A stretch of DNA of 64,000 nt from Meandrina meandrites (taxonomy: Eukaryota; Cnidaria; Anthozoa; Scleractinia; Meandrinidae): positions 5,422,501-5,486,500 of the forward strand of contig OY855912.1 in NCBI GenBank assembly GCA_963693305.1. The letters run 5' to 3'. The notes beneath the pieces were generated by a model. The model made no database searches, was not told the origin of the DNA, and saw only the letters and a program-made list of their open reading frames with translations. Shown piece by piece: positions 1 to 12,389 of this stretch. A program made the translations under genes and the position numbers. Positions within the stretch are counted from its first letter, which is position 1. Each line of letters opens with the position of its first letter.

Positions 1-189
1 ATAGTTTATGAAAAAATAATTACATACGCCTTAGCCTACAGTAGTACAATGTTCATGTAGATGGAAAATTAAAATATAGGGGCAGCACTGCTTTGCGAAG
101 CTCGCCATTAAACAGGATGCACTACCATACAAAGAAAAACAATCATCTGGCATTTCTGCAACAGCTAATCAAACAAATATATTAACTGT

Positions 190-207
190 CTAAAACCTTC
201 TAGGTGC

Positions 208-246
<39 letters not shown>

Positions 247-2203
247 TGGCCCAAGGAGTCCCCCTCCCCCTCTTGGAGGGGGTCCACGAGGAGGCCCGCC
301 ACCAGGGCCTTGTGGCAATGGTCCCATAAGTGATGGTGGCCCTTGAAAGTTACCAAGCGGTCTCGGAGGCATCCCTGGTGGAATCCCAGGTTGATGTGGT
401 GGTGGTCCTGGCATATTGTGTGGAAATCCAGGTGGTCGCATTCCAGGTGGCATAGGGCCACCAGGGATGGGCCCTCCAGGCCCTCCCTGCATTGGTCCAC
501 CCTGCATTGGTCCTCCTGGTATTGGCCCTCCTTGCGGTGGCCCTGTGGGTGCTGATGACATAGCTACTGGAGGTTGTTGCATGTTGGGCATCAAAGGCAT
601 TGGAGCCATGGGTGGACGGCTTCCAGGGGCCTGCATCTGCATAGGAGGGGCACTAACCATGGTGGGTGGGTTAGATGAGGGCAAGCTGGGTGTCTTTGGA
701 GCATATTTTGGTAGTGATGCTCGTCGTTCTTCCTACAACACAATATATTAAAACATCTCAGTAACCAAAGACAGTTCCAAATGTTGGGAACACAGTCAAC
801 TCTCTCCCTAAAATGGACACTGTTGGGACCGGCTCCAACTGTCCTGTCCTTCTCATGGGGAGTTTAGTTACAGTAAAATGACTGAAAAGCGGCAGGGACC
901 AACACTAGGTGACTGTGTCTGTCTTATAGAAGTATGTATAAAGAGGGCGTTGACTGTACCCAATGTAAATGATATCAACACAATTGTAACTATCAATATG
1001 CAAAGTAACAACATGTTATGATAGGACTTGCAAGGAAAGAAATGAATTTTTACCAGTGAGATGTCTTCGTCAGGATGAATCAAACGGCTGGTTGCTCCTG
1101 GTGCGACAATGGTGGCAGGCTTGGAAACAACAGGAGCTGAAGTTGGAGGTGGAACAACTGGTTTACCTACAGATAAAAACAAACAAATGAAAAAAGTGAA
1201 AACGGCCCTTTTCACAAGCGCTGATGAAATGAAAAGCATCATCTACATGTACTTCACCAAGCTGTCTGCTACTTTCTTACAGAGGATGGAAATAATTTGA
1301 CATCCAGTATACTACCAAAACTAAGTTTCTTCAATCTGGATGTATTCACTTTTAAAACAACTTTCGATATAATAAATCAAGAAGGGACCTCTACACATTC
1401 TAGTAACTGCTGCCTTAGCCTACATACATGTACATGTAACTGGACTGGTGGTGATATTTGCACAAATAGTGTAGGCAAAGTCCCACCAGCTATGTACATG
1501 TATGCCATTGTGCCTACTATGTACTGGAAGATAAGTCCCCTATTCCATATGCTGTTGAAAGGGATGATAGCTAATTCATTGTGTAGTAGTAACAGCTACC
1601 TGTGGAAGTGACTGGTGGGCTTTGATAACTGGTGGTTGTTGCTGTTGTTTGCAGTGGTTTAAAGTCAGCACCCACAGGGCCCGATGAAGCACTGGATTTG
1701 GCAGTTCCATTTACATTCTACATAGGAAGAAAAAAAAGCAACATTGAACTTCTGCAACATAATAAAAAGGGGTCAAGCTCTGTTACATAAATAGAATAGA
1801 CAATTTTGTGAGAATGCAATATTGTCCTCTGCAAGCAATCTACATGGAGCTACAATTGTGATCACATGGTTTTTAAATAAAAAGGCTAACATAAACATTC
1901 CCTGTAGTGACGTAACATTATAATTCATTTATACTATTTCTAATGTATCTCGTCCTTAAAGTTGTAAAATTCTATACCCTACTTGAGGCAGACAGGCCAT
2001 GAATATGAAGAATGTGGATGCCTTGACAGTACAAAACTGAATCTTTCCAGCTTAACAGATATGCCGTACACATTTGTACTATCTAGAAGTACAGTAGACT
2101 ACAAGCTTTGTACATGTACTTACTGTTAGTGGGGGAAAAAGCAGACAATCCCTGAACTAAGAAGAAGAAGCTTACCTGTGCAGCAGGGAAGAGGGGTTTG
2201 GTG

Positions 2204-2238
<35 letters not shown>

Positions 2239-5200
2239 TTGTTGAGCAGTGGTCGTGGCTGTGCTTGATGGCGGCATGGAAGTTGGAGGCATTCCAGGAT
2301 GTGGGTATGGCATGCTGAAAGATTAACCAGCAACTTGTCAATCATTTTGGTTTCTCTTTAACAATTGCAGTACAAGTCTTTCAACACTAGTTCTGAGAAT
2401 TTGGTAATACTGTACCTTATTTTTGTGGGAACTTAATTTCTCAAAAATAGGCATACTTCGCAGGACTTAAATTTCGCGATTTGGACATAAAAATATTTTA
2501 AAAGGAACTAAATTTCCCAAAAATTGTTAAAACCCTGATCTGCAAATACTGTTAGTCGCAGAATTGGCACAACTGATTGATATTGATTTCATGCGAAGAC
2601 AGTACGAACACCAAATTTTAAATACAGAACATGGACAAGATATTTATGGCCAGGAGTAAACAACGCAACATTGATCAAAGAACTATATAGCAGGGCATTA
2701 AATTTCACGCGATTAATTTTCGGAAAAACTTTTTTTAGCAGGTCTGTAATTGCATAATTTTTGGAAAATCACAAAAATGCGAAAAGTAAGTCCTGCAAAA
2801 ATAAGTAACAATAAGGAAATCAAGACAATGTATAAAAATATACGTCTAGAGTAGTCGCCGTTTTTTTTTAATAAACTCCACCTGTTTGCTTGAATTTGTG
2901 TGAGAATAGGCATTGATTATAACTTTGAAACAGAGAGACTACATAAACAGATTGAACAAGCAAACATACCCTGGGACTGGTACTTGCATACGAATGGGCA
3001 TCTGACCTGGAAATCCCATGTGTGGCATGTGTGGTGCACCTGTAAGCAAATGAAAATGAATAAATTAAGTTAAGTAATCATTACAGTGAAAACAGCTCAA
3101 GCATTCCTATCAAGGTTGTCGTTTGAACATTGAAATATTCACCTTAAAATGGAATACTGAAGCAACAAGTCAAATCAAATTTTCATTAATGAATTCATTA
3201 ATTAATTCACCCTCGAAAGGAACGCTTGAGCTGTTTTGACAGTAAGAATGCAAGATAATTGTAAACATTGCACCACACTTCTTTTAGACTCCCTGCAAGT
3301 CTTCTACAAACAGGTTGATTTCACGGCTTTACATAATGAGGCTAAGGTAGTTATTGTATATGTTGGACTGGGAAAATGGGACAACTTGGAAGAATCTTTG
3401 CATGACAAGTAATACAGTTAAGGATAAGGTGCAAAACAAATTTATCCTTAAGCAATAGGAGGGCCACAGGTTTATTAGCTTTATAGCTATTAAGTGCTAC
3501 CCTCTATACATAAAGACGTTACCTTACCTCAATATATACAAGATGTTGGAATTAACATTTCTTTTCTTTTTTATCTTTTTCTATTGTTTTACCATTTACT
3601 ATAAACCGTTCCTGCATTGCACTTACATATGCAGGAACAATGATTTCAAGCCTCAACTTGACATTACAGTACAGGGGATGACGGGGATGATGTGGAAACA
3701 AGTAAGAACAAATATATATAATATACAATAAACAGGAATACAAACGATTCAAGAAATTTCAAATTTACCAAATTCATACTATTTTATAACAAGATGATAT
3801 AATATTATTATTAATCACTCTGAAAGGTCAATCAAAAGAAAATTAAAGAAACTTCTTTCCTCAGTCCATAACTCCATATAAAGAAACATGTTTGCAGTAC
3901 ATTCAAATTTGTCAAAGACAGCTGTTACAACATCCACATATACATGTATTAAAATCAAACTAATACATGCCATTGACTGAGCTGTCATAAATATATTTCA
4001 AAATCATTAATTAAATGTACGAGTCTCTCCCTGGTCAGCAATTTTTCAGAATTCAAGTGCAGCTCCTTATAGCAGGGCATCTGATAGGGTGCGGAAAGAA
4101 ATAACAAATTATGCGGAAATTTTCAGGAACATTATGCAGAAGAAAGTGTTGATTATGCGGAAAACACGTTGGATTATGCGGAAAATTTTCGGCTCGCTTC
4201 GCTCGCCAAAAATCACATCTTTTCATGCAGCCGAAATCGAGCCACCCCCGAAGCCAAGAGTCTGCTCGCAGGCTAATTTTAAACAAAAACAATTATATTG
4301 GGATTTGGGCTTTTCCAGTTATTTTCATTTGTATTTGGTATGTTATGAAATTATCTTATCAATTATGTGATGTTCAATGAAAATAACACAACCGTTATTT
4401 TGTTGGCTGAAGTTGATTTTCTTCCTATGCATAAACAATACAATTCAAGGTGCTACGTGATCTACTACAACATTGCACGTTGAACAAAATAACAATCCAT
4501 TATCTACATAGAAAACTTCAGGATACTGGTTCACTCTATCCTTTGCTGCTATTAGACTTTCAACAAAGTCCTTCGTCTTCACTGTGGCACGTCGCTCACA
4601 GGCCACTTTGCGGCCTCGAGCTCGCTTCACTTAATTCGTCGCTCATCTAGCCCGTGAGGTAAACTTGTGGCAACTGTACAGTTAAGTGGGGATCCTTCTT
4701 CTTGGTCTCTTTGATGACAAATTTATCCATATACTATAGCTTACCACAGAAGAATTTTCGGCACACCGAACGAGCGAAAGAAGACAACTGGTGTCCAGGC
4801 CCATCACGAAAAGACGCGAGGAACGCCTGGAGGTTAAAAATTGCTCACGATCGAAGTGCCGTGTTTTCGTCACTATTTTAGGAGAAAACTGTGTCAAAAT
4901 AATCAATTTCTTCGAAATTTATGTTCGTGAGGATGGTAAACAACTGCTTAATCATTAATGTGAAACAAATTTCTCTGTTTTATGCGGAAAATGTTCTCAA
5001 GATGCGGAGGATGCGGAAGTCAGCGAATTATGCGGATCCGCACCACCGCATCCTGTCAGATGCCCTGTTATAGGGAATACATGTTTTACCTGGAATTGGC
5101 TGAACAAATGGAACTTGTGGAAAACCTGGGGGGACTGCCATTCCTGGGACGGGCATCATAGGCATCATGGGGATAGCGCCAGGCATAGCTGCTGCCACTG

Positions 5201-7257
5201 CAGTGGCTTGTGTCGGATTGTCACTCTTGGCTTTTTTTGTTTCTGGTTCATCATCTACAACAATAAAACAATACCCATTGCATTATGACAAAAATGAAGG
5301 CATCCTTTGGAAAGGTCTAATACAAATTATGTACAATAAGCACTGGGTTTTGATTATTTTGTTCAAAAGGGTTTTGTCAATGGCTCATTTTTTTGGTTGG
5401 GGGAGGGGGGGCGCTTTGGTAAAGAATTTTGCTAGTTTGAAGGGTCGTGTCTAAAGAATTTTTGCCGTAAACAAGAAAACCACATGAAATATAACAAAAT
5501 GCACAGGTCTGATACAGCCACTGATAACATTAAGCACTTCAGGCCCCAGTTATTTGAAGGGTGGATGGCACTAACCCCCGGATAAATCACTATCAAGTGG
5601 ATAGCATAGTTTGTTTTGTCAACACTTATCGCTGGATAGCGATTTATCCGGTGGATAGAGTTATCCACTGGGTCTTGAAGTGCATCTCTTGATTACTGAA
5701 TGTTTCCAGTCAAATTTCAGCCATCTCTTGTCAGCCAAGACCACATGACAACAATAAAATTTGACCTGCACTCGCTCTTTCTTCCTTCAACAACACTTCA
5801 GCACAAAGACAAGTATTACTTACCATCACCTGCACTGTTACCCCTCTGTTGACGTTCTTTCATGTCTTTTTCTGGAATACCTTCCATGCCATAGATCTCG
5901 ATCTCTGGGTCCCCTCTGTTTGGCAAAGAGTTTGGAATAGTGCTGATAGTTTCCTTGTGTACTTGCATGCAGTGAATGGCCAATCCTGGCCCTGTATATA
6001 ACTTCTTGTGACATATCGGACACTTAAAATGTTTCGCCTTTTGATGTTGAATCAAGATTTTCTCCTCGTCAAAGTCACGGTTACAGTACCTTCAGTCTGG
6101 TTAAGGATTATTGTTCGTTCTACAAACTGCATCCTCTTCAAGGTGGTTGATAATGGTTTTAAGCATTTTCCAGCCCTTAGACTTTGATGGGTTAGTACTA
6201 AAACTCTTTATCAGTTGCTACAACCATTTGCATTCAACCGTGAAGCGTGAATGTTTTTTTGCGAAGGTTTACTTTTCAAACGTTAACGGTTTAGTCTCAT
6301 ACCTGTCACATTTGTGGCGTCATACGATCATGGTTTGTTCACATGCAGTACATGTTTTAAAGTTTTTTCCGCCCACTTTGATAAATTAATTCTGCTCCGA
6401 AAATATTCTCTTGCAGTGGATACGCGAAAAGTTAACAAGTTTGGAAGGATTTACCGTCCAGGAGTTGAAACGGGCGAAAGAAACTTAAAAACATGTACTG
6501 CACGCGAACAAAACGTGATCGTATGGCGCCATAAATGTTGTCAATTTTGCGTTGTAACCGTAAACGTTTCATTGGTCAAACGTGACAGGTTTGAGACTAA
6601 ACCGTTAACGTTTGAAAAGTAAACCTTCGCGAAAAAATGTTCACGCTTCACGGTTGAACGCAAATGGTAGTATTACAATGGTATGATGTATTTTTTGTTT
6701 CCAGGGGGCTTATAAGCGGGGGAGGGGGTTATACCCGGATTTTTTCAGTACTCCCTTTTCTCTTTGGAAAAAAATATGGGAGGAGCAACTCTTTTATGAT
6801 AAACGGGTGACACACTAGCTTCTATAAATTCCCTTCATAACTTAGCATTGTGATCTCAACTTTTCATGACTCGACATACATAACCTTATCTACATATGAC
6901 GTAAACCCATAAAGTTAACCAACAAAAAGTTAATTAATCTATACTAGAAACATAACTTGTTTCATGCAATTCAACGTGAACAGTCGAGATGGCTCGTTCT
7001 AAATTGCTCTACTGCTTCATCGTAACATTTCATCGAAGTCAACCCCACAGGAGACGAAAAACAGGCAAATGAAAACCCCCAGGCCTAATAATTTTACAAA
7101 GCCGGGCGGTTTAGGATGGCCTGATAAACGCTCGGGTATCGTCACTGGCGATCTTGACTTGGGCTAAATTTGTTTAAGCTTACATGTGAAATAGCATTAG
7201 AATTTGTAAAGGATACCAACACCACGGCTTTGTAGCCTTCTTCTTTTTGCGTCCCAT
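190..7257 (-). CDS. ZNF207: BUB3-interacting zinc finger protein (ZNF207/BuGZ)
   Basis: Eight exons on the minus strand: 7257-7217, 6089-5824, 5254-5090, 3039-2970, 2314-2176, 1717-1600, 1166-1054 and 732-190. All joins use GT/AG and keep phase, giving 484 residues and a TAG stop. The protein starts MGRKKKK and carries two C2H2 fingers (CWYC near residue 13, then a finger with [15 protein letters not shown]), followed by the family block [13 protein letters not shown]. The middle and C-terminus are Pro/Gly/Met-rich and low complexity. Exons 7 and 8 join to make a GLEBS-type BUB3-binding motif (IHPDEDISL then EERR, about residues 296-308). In the known family the protein binds microtubules and BUB3, loads BUB3 on kinetochores, and also acts in splicing factories. 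The start is fixed by the conserved lysine-rich N-terminus. Introns hold several MITEs. The protein identity is seen directly; its function is inferred from the family. Confidence 0.95.
4073..5067. mobile_element. hAT-like non-autonomous element in BuGZ intron 3
   Basis: Inverted ends of about 25 bp begin CAGGGCATCTGAYAGG on both sides, the hAT-style CAGGG terminus. TTATAG lies outside each end, but a clean 8-bp target duplication is not exact. The interior (minus strand, about 4630-4447) encodes a peptide with [10 protein letters not shown] and [10 protein letters not shown], which resembles the N-terminal zinc finger of CGGBP1 and hAT transposases. No full transposase frame remains. The element is 995 bp and lies inside the intron spanning 5089-3040. 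Confidence 0.6.
5534..5683. mobile_element. MITE-like inverted repeat in BuGZ intron 2
   Basis: GCACTTCA at the left end is mirrored by TGAAGTGC at the right. Internal GGATAA/TTATCC blocks (GATTTATCCGG, GTTATCCACTGG) recur in both orientations, so the 150-bp unit can fold. No coding potential and no clear target duplication. Confidence 0.5.
6223..6668. mobile_element. 446-bp long-TIR MITE in BuGZ intron 1
   Basis: The first roughly 80 bp (ACCATTTGCATTCAACCGTG onward) return as their reverse complement at the right end, including GTTTACTTTTCAAACGTTAA and its mirror. The centre is also partly inverted around CATACGATCATG / GTGATCGTATGG. Short ORFs here are by-products of the repeat. Confidence 0.65.
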
Positions 7258-7486
7258 TCTACTAAAGCACGTTTACGCCAAGCGGTACAAAAGTAAAATC
7301 ACTTCTACGCAAAAACAACGTGGCCCTTCCGCAACTCGCTGCTGTTCAATGGCCGTCGGAGGCAAAGTCCCGGATGTCGGGTATCAAGGAATGCTGGGAT
7401 AGTGGTAATCGTTGGCGGCAAAAATAAAGAGCGGAGTGAAATTTTGTTGAAGTTTTCTTGCGAATTTGACAAATCGTAAGAAGCGA
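7258..7486. promoter_or_regulatory. Divergent promoter shared by BuGZ and CENP-X
   Basis: Only 229 bp separate the two start codons, which face away from each other. The segment is richer in CG than its surroundings. It contains TTTGCCGC on the minus strand at 7422-7415, which fits the E2F consensus TTTSSCGC. No TATA box is placed convincingly. Shared cell-cycle control is an inference from the gene pair and this one site. Confidence 0.55.
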
Positions 7487-10400
7487 ATGGACGATCCGAC
7501 ATTTAAATTGGTAAGGTAAATCACTGATCATCAATTTTAGACCTCTCTTTGATGATTTTAGCTATATATGTACGGGTAAAATGCCCCTTTTGTAAGTAAA
7601 TATAAGCAAAGACTGTCGATCGTTTACGGTTTGTTTTAACTCGTTTTAATTGATATGTCTGCGTTTTTCTTTCACAGGAAACAGTAAACAAGCTGTTGCA
7701 GCAGTTTTTTCGTGACAAACAAAAAACAAAATGTGAGTTACACATGAAGGCCCAGCTCAGCTCAGTACAGCAGAACTAGAAGGGGCGGAGGAAGCTGGGG
7801 GGGGGGGGGGGGGGGGGGGTGTTTCAAAGTGCAAATTGCAGGGGAAGGAGGAGAAGCGATTTTGCCACTGATATGTGACAATATCAGATTTAAGTGCTTA
7901 TTATTTGAAGTTTCTAACATTATGAGTAATTCCCTGATTCACCCTGATCGGCATGGTTTCCCTCGTCTGTCTAACAAATTTTATATGTCATCAGGAAGAA
8001 ACAAGTCCTTGAAGATTGCTGAATTGTGCTTGGACAGTCCTTGAAAAAAAGTCTTGAGTCTCAATGAACCATGAGTAGCATGTTCATAAAAATAAAAATA
8101 TTTCATTTGATTTTCTTATAATCTGATAATTTGTGCTTCATAGGCAATGGAGATGCTTTAAAACTGATGGCAGAGCTTTTGAGAATTTTTGTTGCAGGTA
8201 AACTACAAAAGCTCATTTAATTTATTTAACTTTTGTATCTGAATTAAAGAAATGTAAGTGACTTGATCAGACTTCTAATGCCTTTGTTTAAAGTGCATTG
8301 TTGGAGAAATAGAAGGTCAGCTGTTATAAACATACTGGCTTCATTCATAGGCTTTCTGATCCAAAAACTGAGGATGCTTACCATTTGACACAACTGGCTG
8401 GCAAGATTGGTGGCTTTGAATGTGCAAGGGCACAACAAGGGAAGTTTTGCGCCTAACTTACAATGTATACCGTTAAAACTCTGCTGTTATCAGGGGTGAC
8501 AGAGCTAGTTTCCACTGGAAACATCTCATGCTATTGATGTCATCAGTCCTGTGCGTGCGAAAGGACAATCAGAAGTACAGAGATTTCATGCACAGAATAG
8601 ACTAATGACGTCAATAGCACGAGATGTTTCTAATGTATACAAAAACTAGCTCTGTCACCCCAAAAAACGGCAGAATTTTAACGGTATAAGTTAGGCACAA
8701 AACTTCCCTTGTTGCACCCTTACACATTCAAAACACCAATCTGGCCATCCCGTTCTGTCAAATTGTAAGAATCCTCATTATAATGCAGTTAAATAACAGC
8801 AATGAGTGCCAGCATTCCATGATGTGCCCAGCAATATTCAGACATATGCATGTGCTCTGGACTGGGGCGTGTAGTTAGCGTTTGCGGTGTTTTGCATGGG
8901 AAATCAGCCTCAAGGCTGGACATCCCCCCATTTCCCTCCCTCTTTTCCACTGTTTACTCTGTGTGATGGTGCCTCAAGGCTTGTGGCTGGGTTGCTACCG
9001 GTAGATATCTGCCCACCATGGGAGCAATCTCCATCTAGGAGCTGGCTACCAACAGTGGAAGCTCCTGGATGTCGCAGGCACCCAACCTCCATTTTGCGAT
9101 GCAGCCGGTTTTCTTGTGTTTCATTTAAGTCATTCGCTGCACACATTCATGAAATATTGTAAGTTTTTACCGCTCAAAAATAAAGCTCATATCATAGTGC
9201 CCCCATGTCATATCCCTTATACAACTGTGTATATAATAAATTATAATGTTGATGACTTTTTTTGCTTTAGAGGGGGTTGCAAGGGCAGAACAACAAGCCA
9301 AGGTACTTGTTCCTTTAATTTAAAGGTTACTGTTGTAAGGGGACAAGACTTTTAAACAATTTGTCCATTAATGTGTGTTGGATATGAGATGGTAGATAGC
9401 CAACAAGGTGCACAGCACCAATTTGGCTATAACTATCTCATATCCAACCGATAAGCACGAGTGGAATAACTGTTTTATTTTAAAAGCACCCAAAGAATTG
9501 CAGTATTTGAGATATCTGGCTGTTCTTGCTGATGCATTCACTAACCACTTTTGTGGTCCATGGTATATACTTGGTGTATACCATAGCCTGTAAACCAATC
9601 AAACTCAGGAACTGCAATATACCATGGCTAGTTTTTAATAATCATTTTTATTTCACAAAGTGACACTCATGCTGAGTTACAATGTACCCTGTTTGCCAGA
9701 TACATAACACGTTTTACATAATACATTTTGCACATTTCCAATTCCACTCTTTGATCAGTCTTCAGTCTTTATATTGAAAAAATATCTTATGGATCCTTAA
9801 TAATTTCTAATCAAAACTTTAGGGTAGTTGCTAGCTTAATGTATGTTTTATACCGACTAATGGGCTCATCGGAGACCTTTCTGATATTTTCTCACTTATT
9901 CATGACCTACACACCTTGTGCTATTCTGTAGATTGAATCCTCACCAACAGTAGAAACTGATCATTTGGAAAAGATTCTGCCACAGCTGGTAAGGAATTTA
10001 TTGCATAAACAACTACTGGTATACAGTAAATAGTTAATACTGGCAGTGGTTTCATTTGGCCTGATTTACACGCAACACAACATTTTGATGGCTAGGTCAC
10101 ACAAATACAGAAAACACCTTGCGTTTATTCTTTATGTCACCAGTGAACGACACTTACAGTACCGGTATGTCATCGTAGGAAGATAATGACAATGACATAA
10201 GGAAAAAAAATGATCTTTTCTAAAGTTATGCTGTTTTGTCCATGTTGTTGAATTCGCTAACCAGTGTGAACCAGACATTACATTACAAATGATCAGGGTC
10301 TTGAGCCTCCTACTTGTATTAAAAAATGGAAAACTCTAGACACAAAAAAAAATTGCTCAAATCATTTTCACATCCTGGTGACTTTTAGCTTGCAAGTGGA

Positions 10401-10607
10401 GATGAATATTTGTCAATTGCAAAAATCTGTCAAAGTTTACAGGTCAGGTGACTCTGTCTTCTTCAGAGGGATCTTCACCTTCATTTTAGCTGATTATTCA
10501 TGACAGAATACCTGCTGGAACTCTTGCAGGTGCCAGGTCTTATCGAATCAAATTTCTTTAATGAACCCTATTTGATTTTTTCTTTACTACAGCTTCTGGA
10601 CTTTTAA
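7487..10607 (+). CDS. CENPX: Centromere protein X (CENP-X / MHF2)
   Basis: Six small exons: 7487-7510, 7678-7732, 8144-8197, 9271-9302, 9932-9988 and 10593-10607. They join in phase to 78 residues, close to the 81-residue human form. Recognisable blocks are VNKLLQQFFRDKQKTK, NGDALKLMAELLRIFVAE, AEQQAK and the hallmark C-terminus LEKILPQLLLDF. This is a histone-fold protein. In the family it pairs with CENP-S (MHF1) in the Fanconi anaemia FANCM complex and in the CENP-T-W-S-X centromere complex. The last exon has four codons plus the stop, so automatic annotation could easily miss it. Exons were placed by GT/AG signals, phase and similarity; none is long enough to appear as an ORF. The gene lies head to head with BuGZ, another kinetochore-linked gene. 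Introns carry a poly-G tract and two inverted repeats. Confidence 0.92.
7797..7819 (+). repeat. Poly-G tract (23 G)
   Basis: Uninterrupted G run in CENP-X intron 2. One of several such runs in the window. It could form a G-quadruplex or cause replication and sequencing slippage. Confidence 0.95.
8370..8776. mobile_element. Long-TIR MITE in CENP-X intron 3
   Basis: The left arm (GAGGATGCTTACCATTTGAC through GGGGTGACAGAGCTAGTTT, about 145 bp) is repeated inverted at the right end with roughly 85-90% identity by eye. The centre is also palindromic around CATGCTATTGATGTCAT / ATGACGTCAATAGCACG. No coding potential. Confidence 0.65.
9375..9640 (-). repeat. Dispersed repeat, copy A
   Basis: Lies in CENP-X intron 4. 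It begins with a hairpin (GTTGGATATGAGATGGTAG, then GCCAAC) and ends with ACCATGGCTAGTTTTTAATA. The same order of blocks occurs in reverse orientation at 28642-28915, so this is one interspersed repeat family with two divergent copies. Confidence 0.6.
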
Positions 10608-12389
10608 CATTTTGAAAGACTTGCTCTCTAGGAGTGGAACACTGTATGTATGTCTACAAGTTTCGTTAAGGACAAAGGAAAGAGACAAGTACTGTGAATC
10701 CAATTTACATTCATTTATCATGTTGATAAATGCAGCAAGTTTTTGAACTTTCAAGGTGGTAAATCGTTCATGACTACAAACTTAATTTTAAAGCACAGAT
10801 CTTGTCAAGGACTTTTTATTAACTTATTCAGTTAACTTTATGCTACACCTGTAGCTCAGTGTAGCTTACTAGCGTATAGTAAGTGGGAACACGTCACTAG
10901 CGCACCAATTAGTGATAAAATTATTAATTAGTGATGACCCACTGTTACAGAAAAAGATGGTGCCCTAAGGCGATGTGATGTGAGGTTGGGTACCATTCTC
11001 GAGAGCCCCACCCCCCACCCACCCAGGTCCACCGATATTCTTTTCATAACTGTGGGTAAAAGTGCAAATAAGTTATAAAATGGTAGAGTTGCAGTTATTT
11101 TATGCAGAAAACTAATTTCTTACCAAGGATACGGTTTTCTCCACTTTTGTAAGTTATGAAACATTGTGTTTGTTTGACTTTATAACAGCCTGTTAAACCC
11201 TGAAAATGTGGTACATCTGCAATTATGATAATTTGATTACTCCCCTAACATCCCCAAAGAATTCATCATGCGAACAATCACCTTTAATAAAAAGTAATAC
11301 CAATATTATTGTCTCAGGATATACTGCATCCCCACAACTGGCGCCCTAGATTTCAATATCTGATTGAAACTAGTGTGATTAAGGGAGGTTAAGACAGATT
11401 CTGCTCAAAGTTCCAGTGATAAGAGCAAAATTAAATAATTACTTAAAAATCTACTCATAGCATGCTAACATCTTTAATAGCGGAGCTCCAGCGCGCGAAG
11501 CGCGCCAGCGGAGCACCATGGGTAAGAAAATTTGGTAAACCACCAAGCCGAGAAAATTTGGTAATCACGTGACCGTACGTCCGTCCGTCCGTCCGTCCGT
11601 ACAGACTCTGGGGGAGGGGGAGGGGAGTCACAGAACAATTACCGCTTTGGTTACTGCTAAATCTTTGATATTGAACTTCCATGTCATGGTCAACTGACAG
11701 CTGTCAAAACAAGGTATCCGCTGACCAGTATCACATGACCATATCGCGGGCTCAGGCGTAGAGCTAATCGAGGGGACGTCTTTTTTGGAAGTTGACCCCT
11801 GACCAGGTAATGGCTTTCCAATTGATCGCGGGCTCAAGTACTCAGTTTTTACTTAGCCTGATAATTTTATCATCGCGTAAATTCAGATTTAAATAAAGGG
11901 CAAGGTAAATAACCCGCAAGCTCTGCTTTTAGGCTTAGCTAAATCTATTTTAGAAATACAGTATTTAGTTTCGTTTTTTTCACATGTTAAATAAATGATC
12001 TGGACATTTCATTTCAACTTAAACGAAGCGATTGTTCGAAAAGGCGGTAAATCTTTGGTACGCTGTTCACCTTTAAAGCTGAATGAAAGATGCGAAGAAA
12101 GCTGCTGACGAACATCAATTTTCGCGAGTATTTCTCGCTTTATTTACTCGTGCACATCATGGAAACTTATGCCAAATGATTTAGGACAACCTCTTAACGG
12201 GAAGATCCGAAATAATTGCCGATTTGAACATGATATACTGGATAACAAGTCAAAAAGAGCGCGATGTCCAGGGTTCGACCTGCGGCTGAGCAAGGCTGAA
12301 TATCACTGAATTGAGCTCAAACAAAAGTGAATTCAGAGCCGATCAAGTTCACTGAAGTGAAGGATAAAAGACTGTTAAAGGCTACACCG
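10608..12389. other. Spacer after CENP-X with repeat remnants
   Basis: No gene is supported. It holds a GCGCGCGAAGCGCGCC palindrome with AGCGGAGCTCC near 11478-11515, a short CCGT microsatellite at about 11578-11600, and G-rich text at 11610-11630. AGCGGAGCTCC reappears inverted near 13707-13717, which suggests a degraded element of about 2.2 kb, but the ends are too short to define it. Confidence 0.4.

Noticed and set aside
416..751. 111-codon Gly/Pro frame on the plus strand
   Set aside because: Antisense shadow of the Pro-rich last exon of BuGZ.
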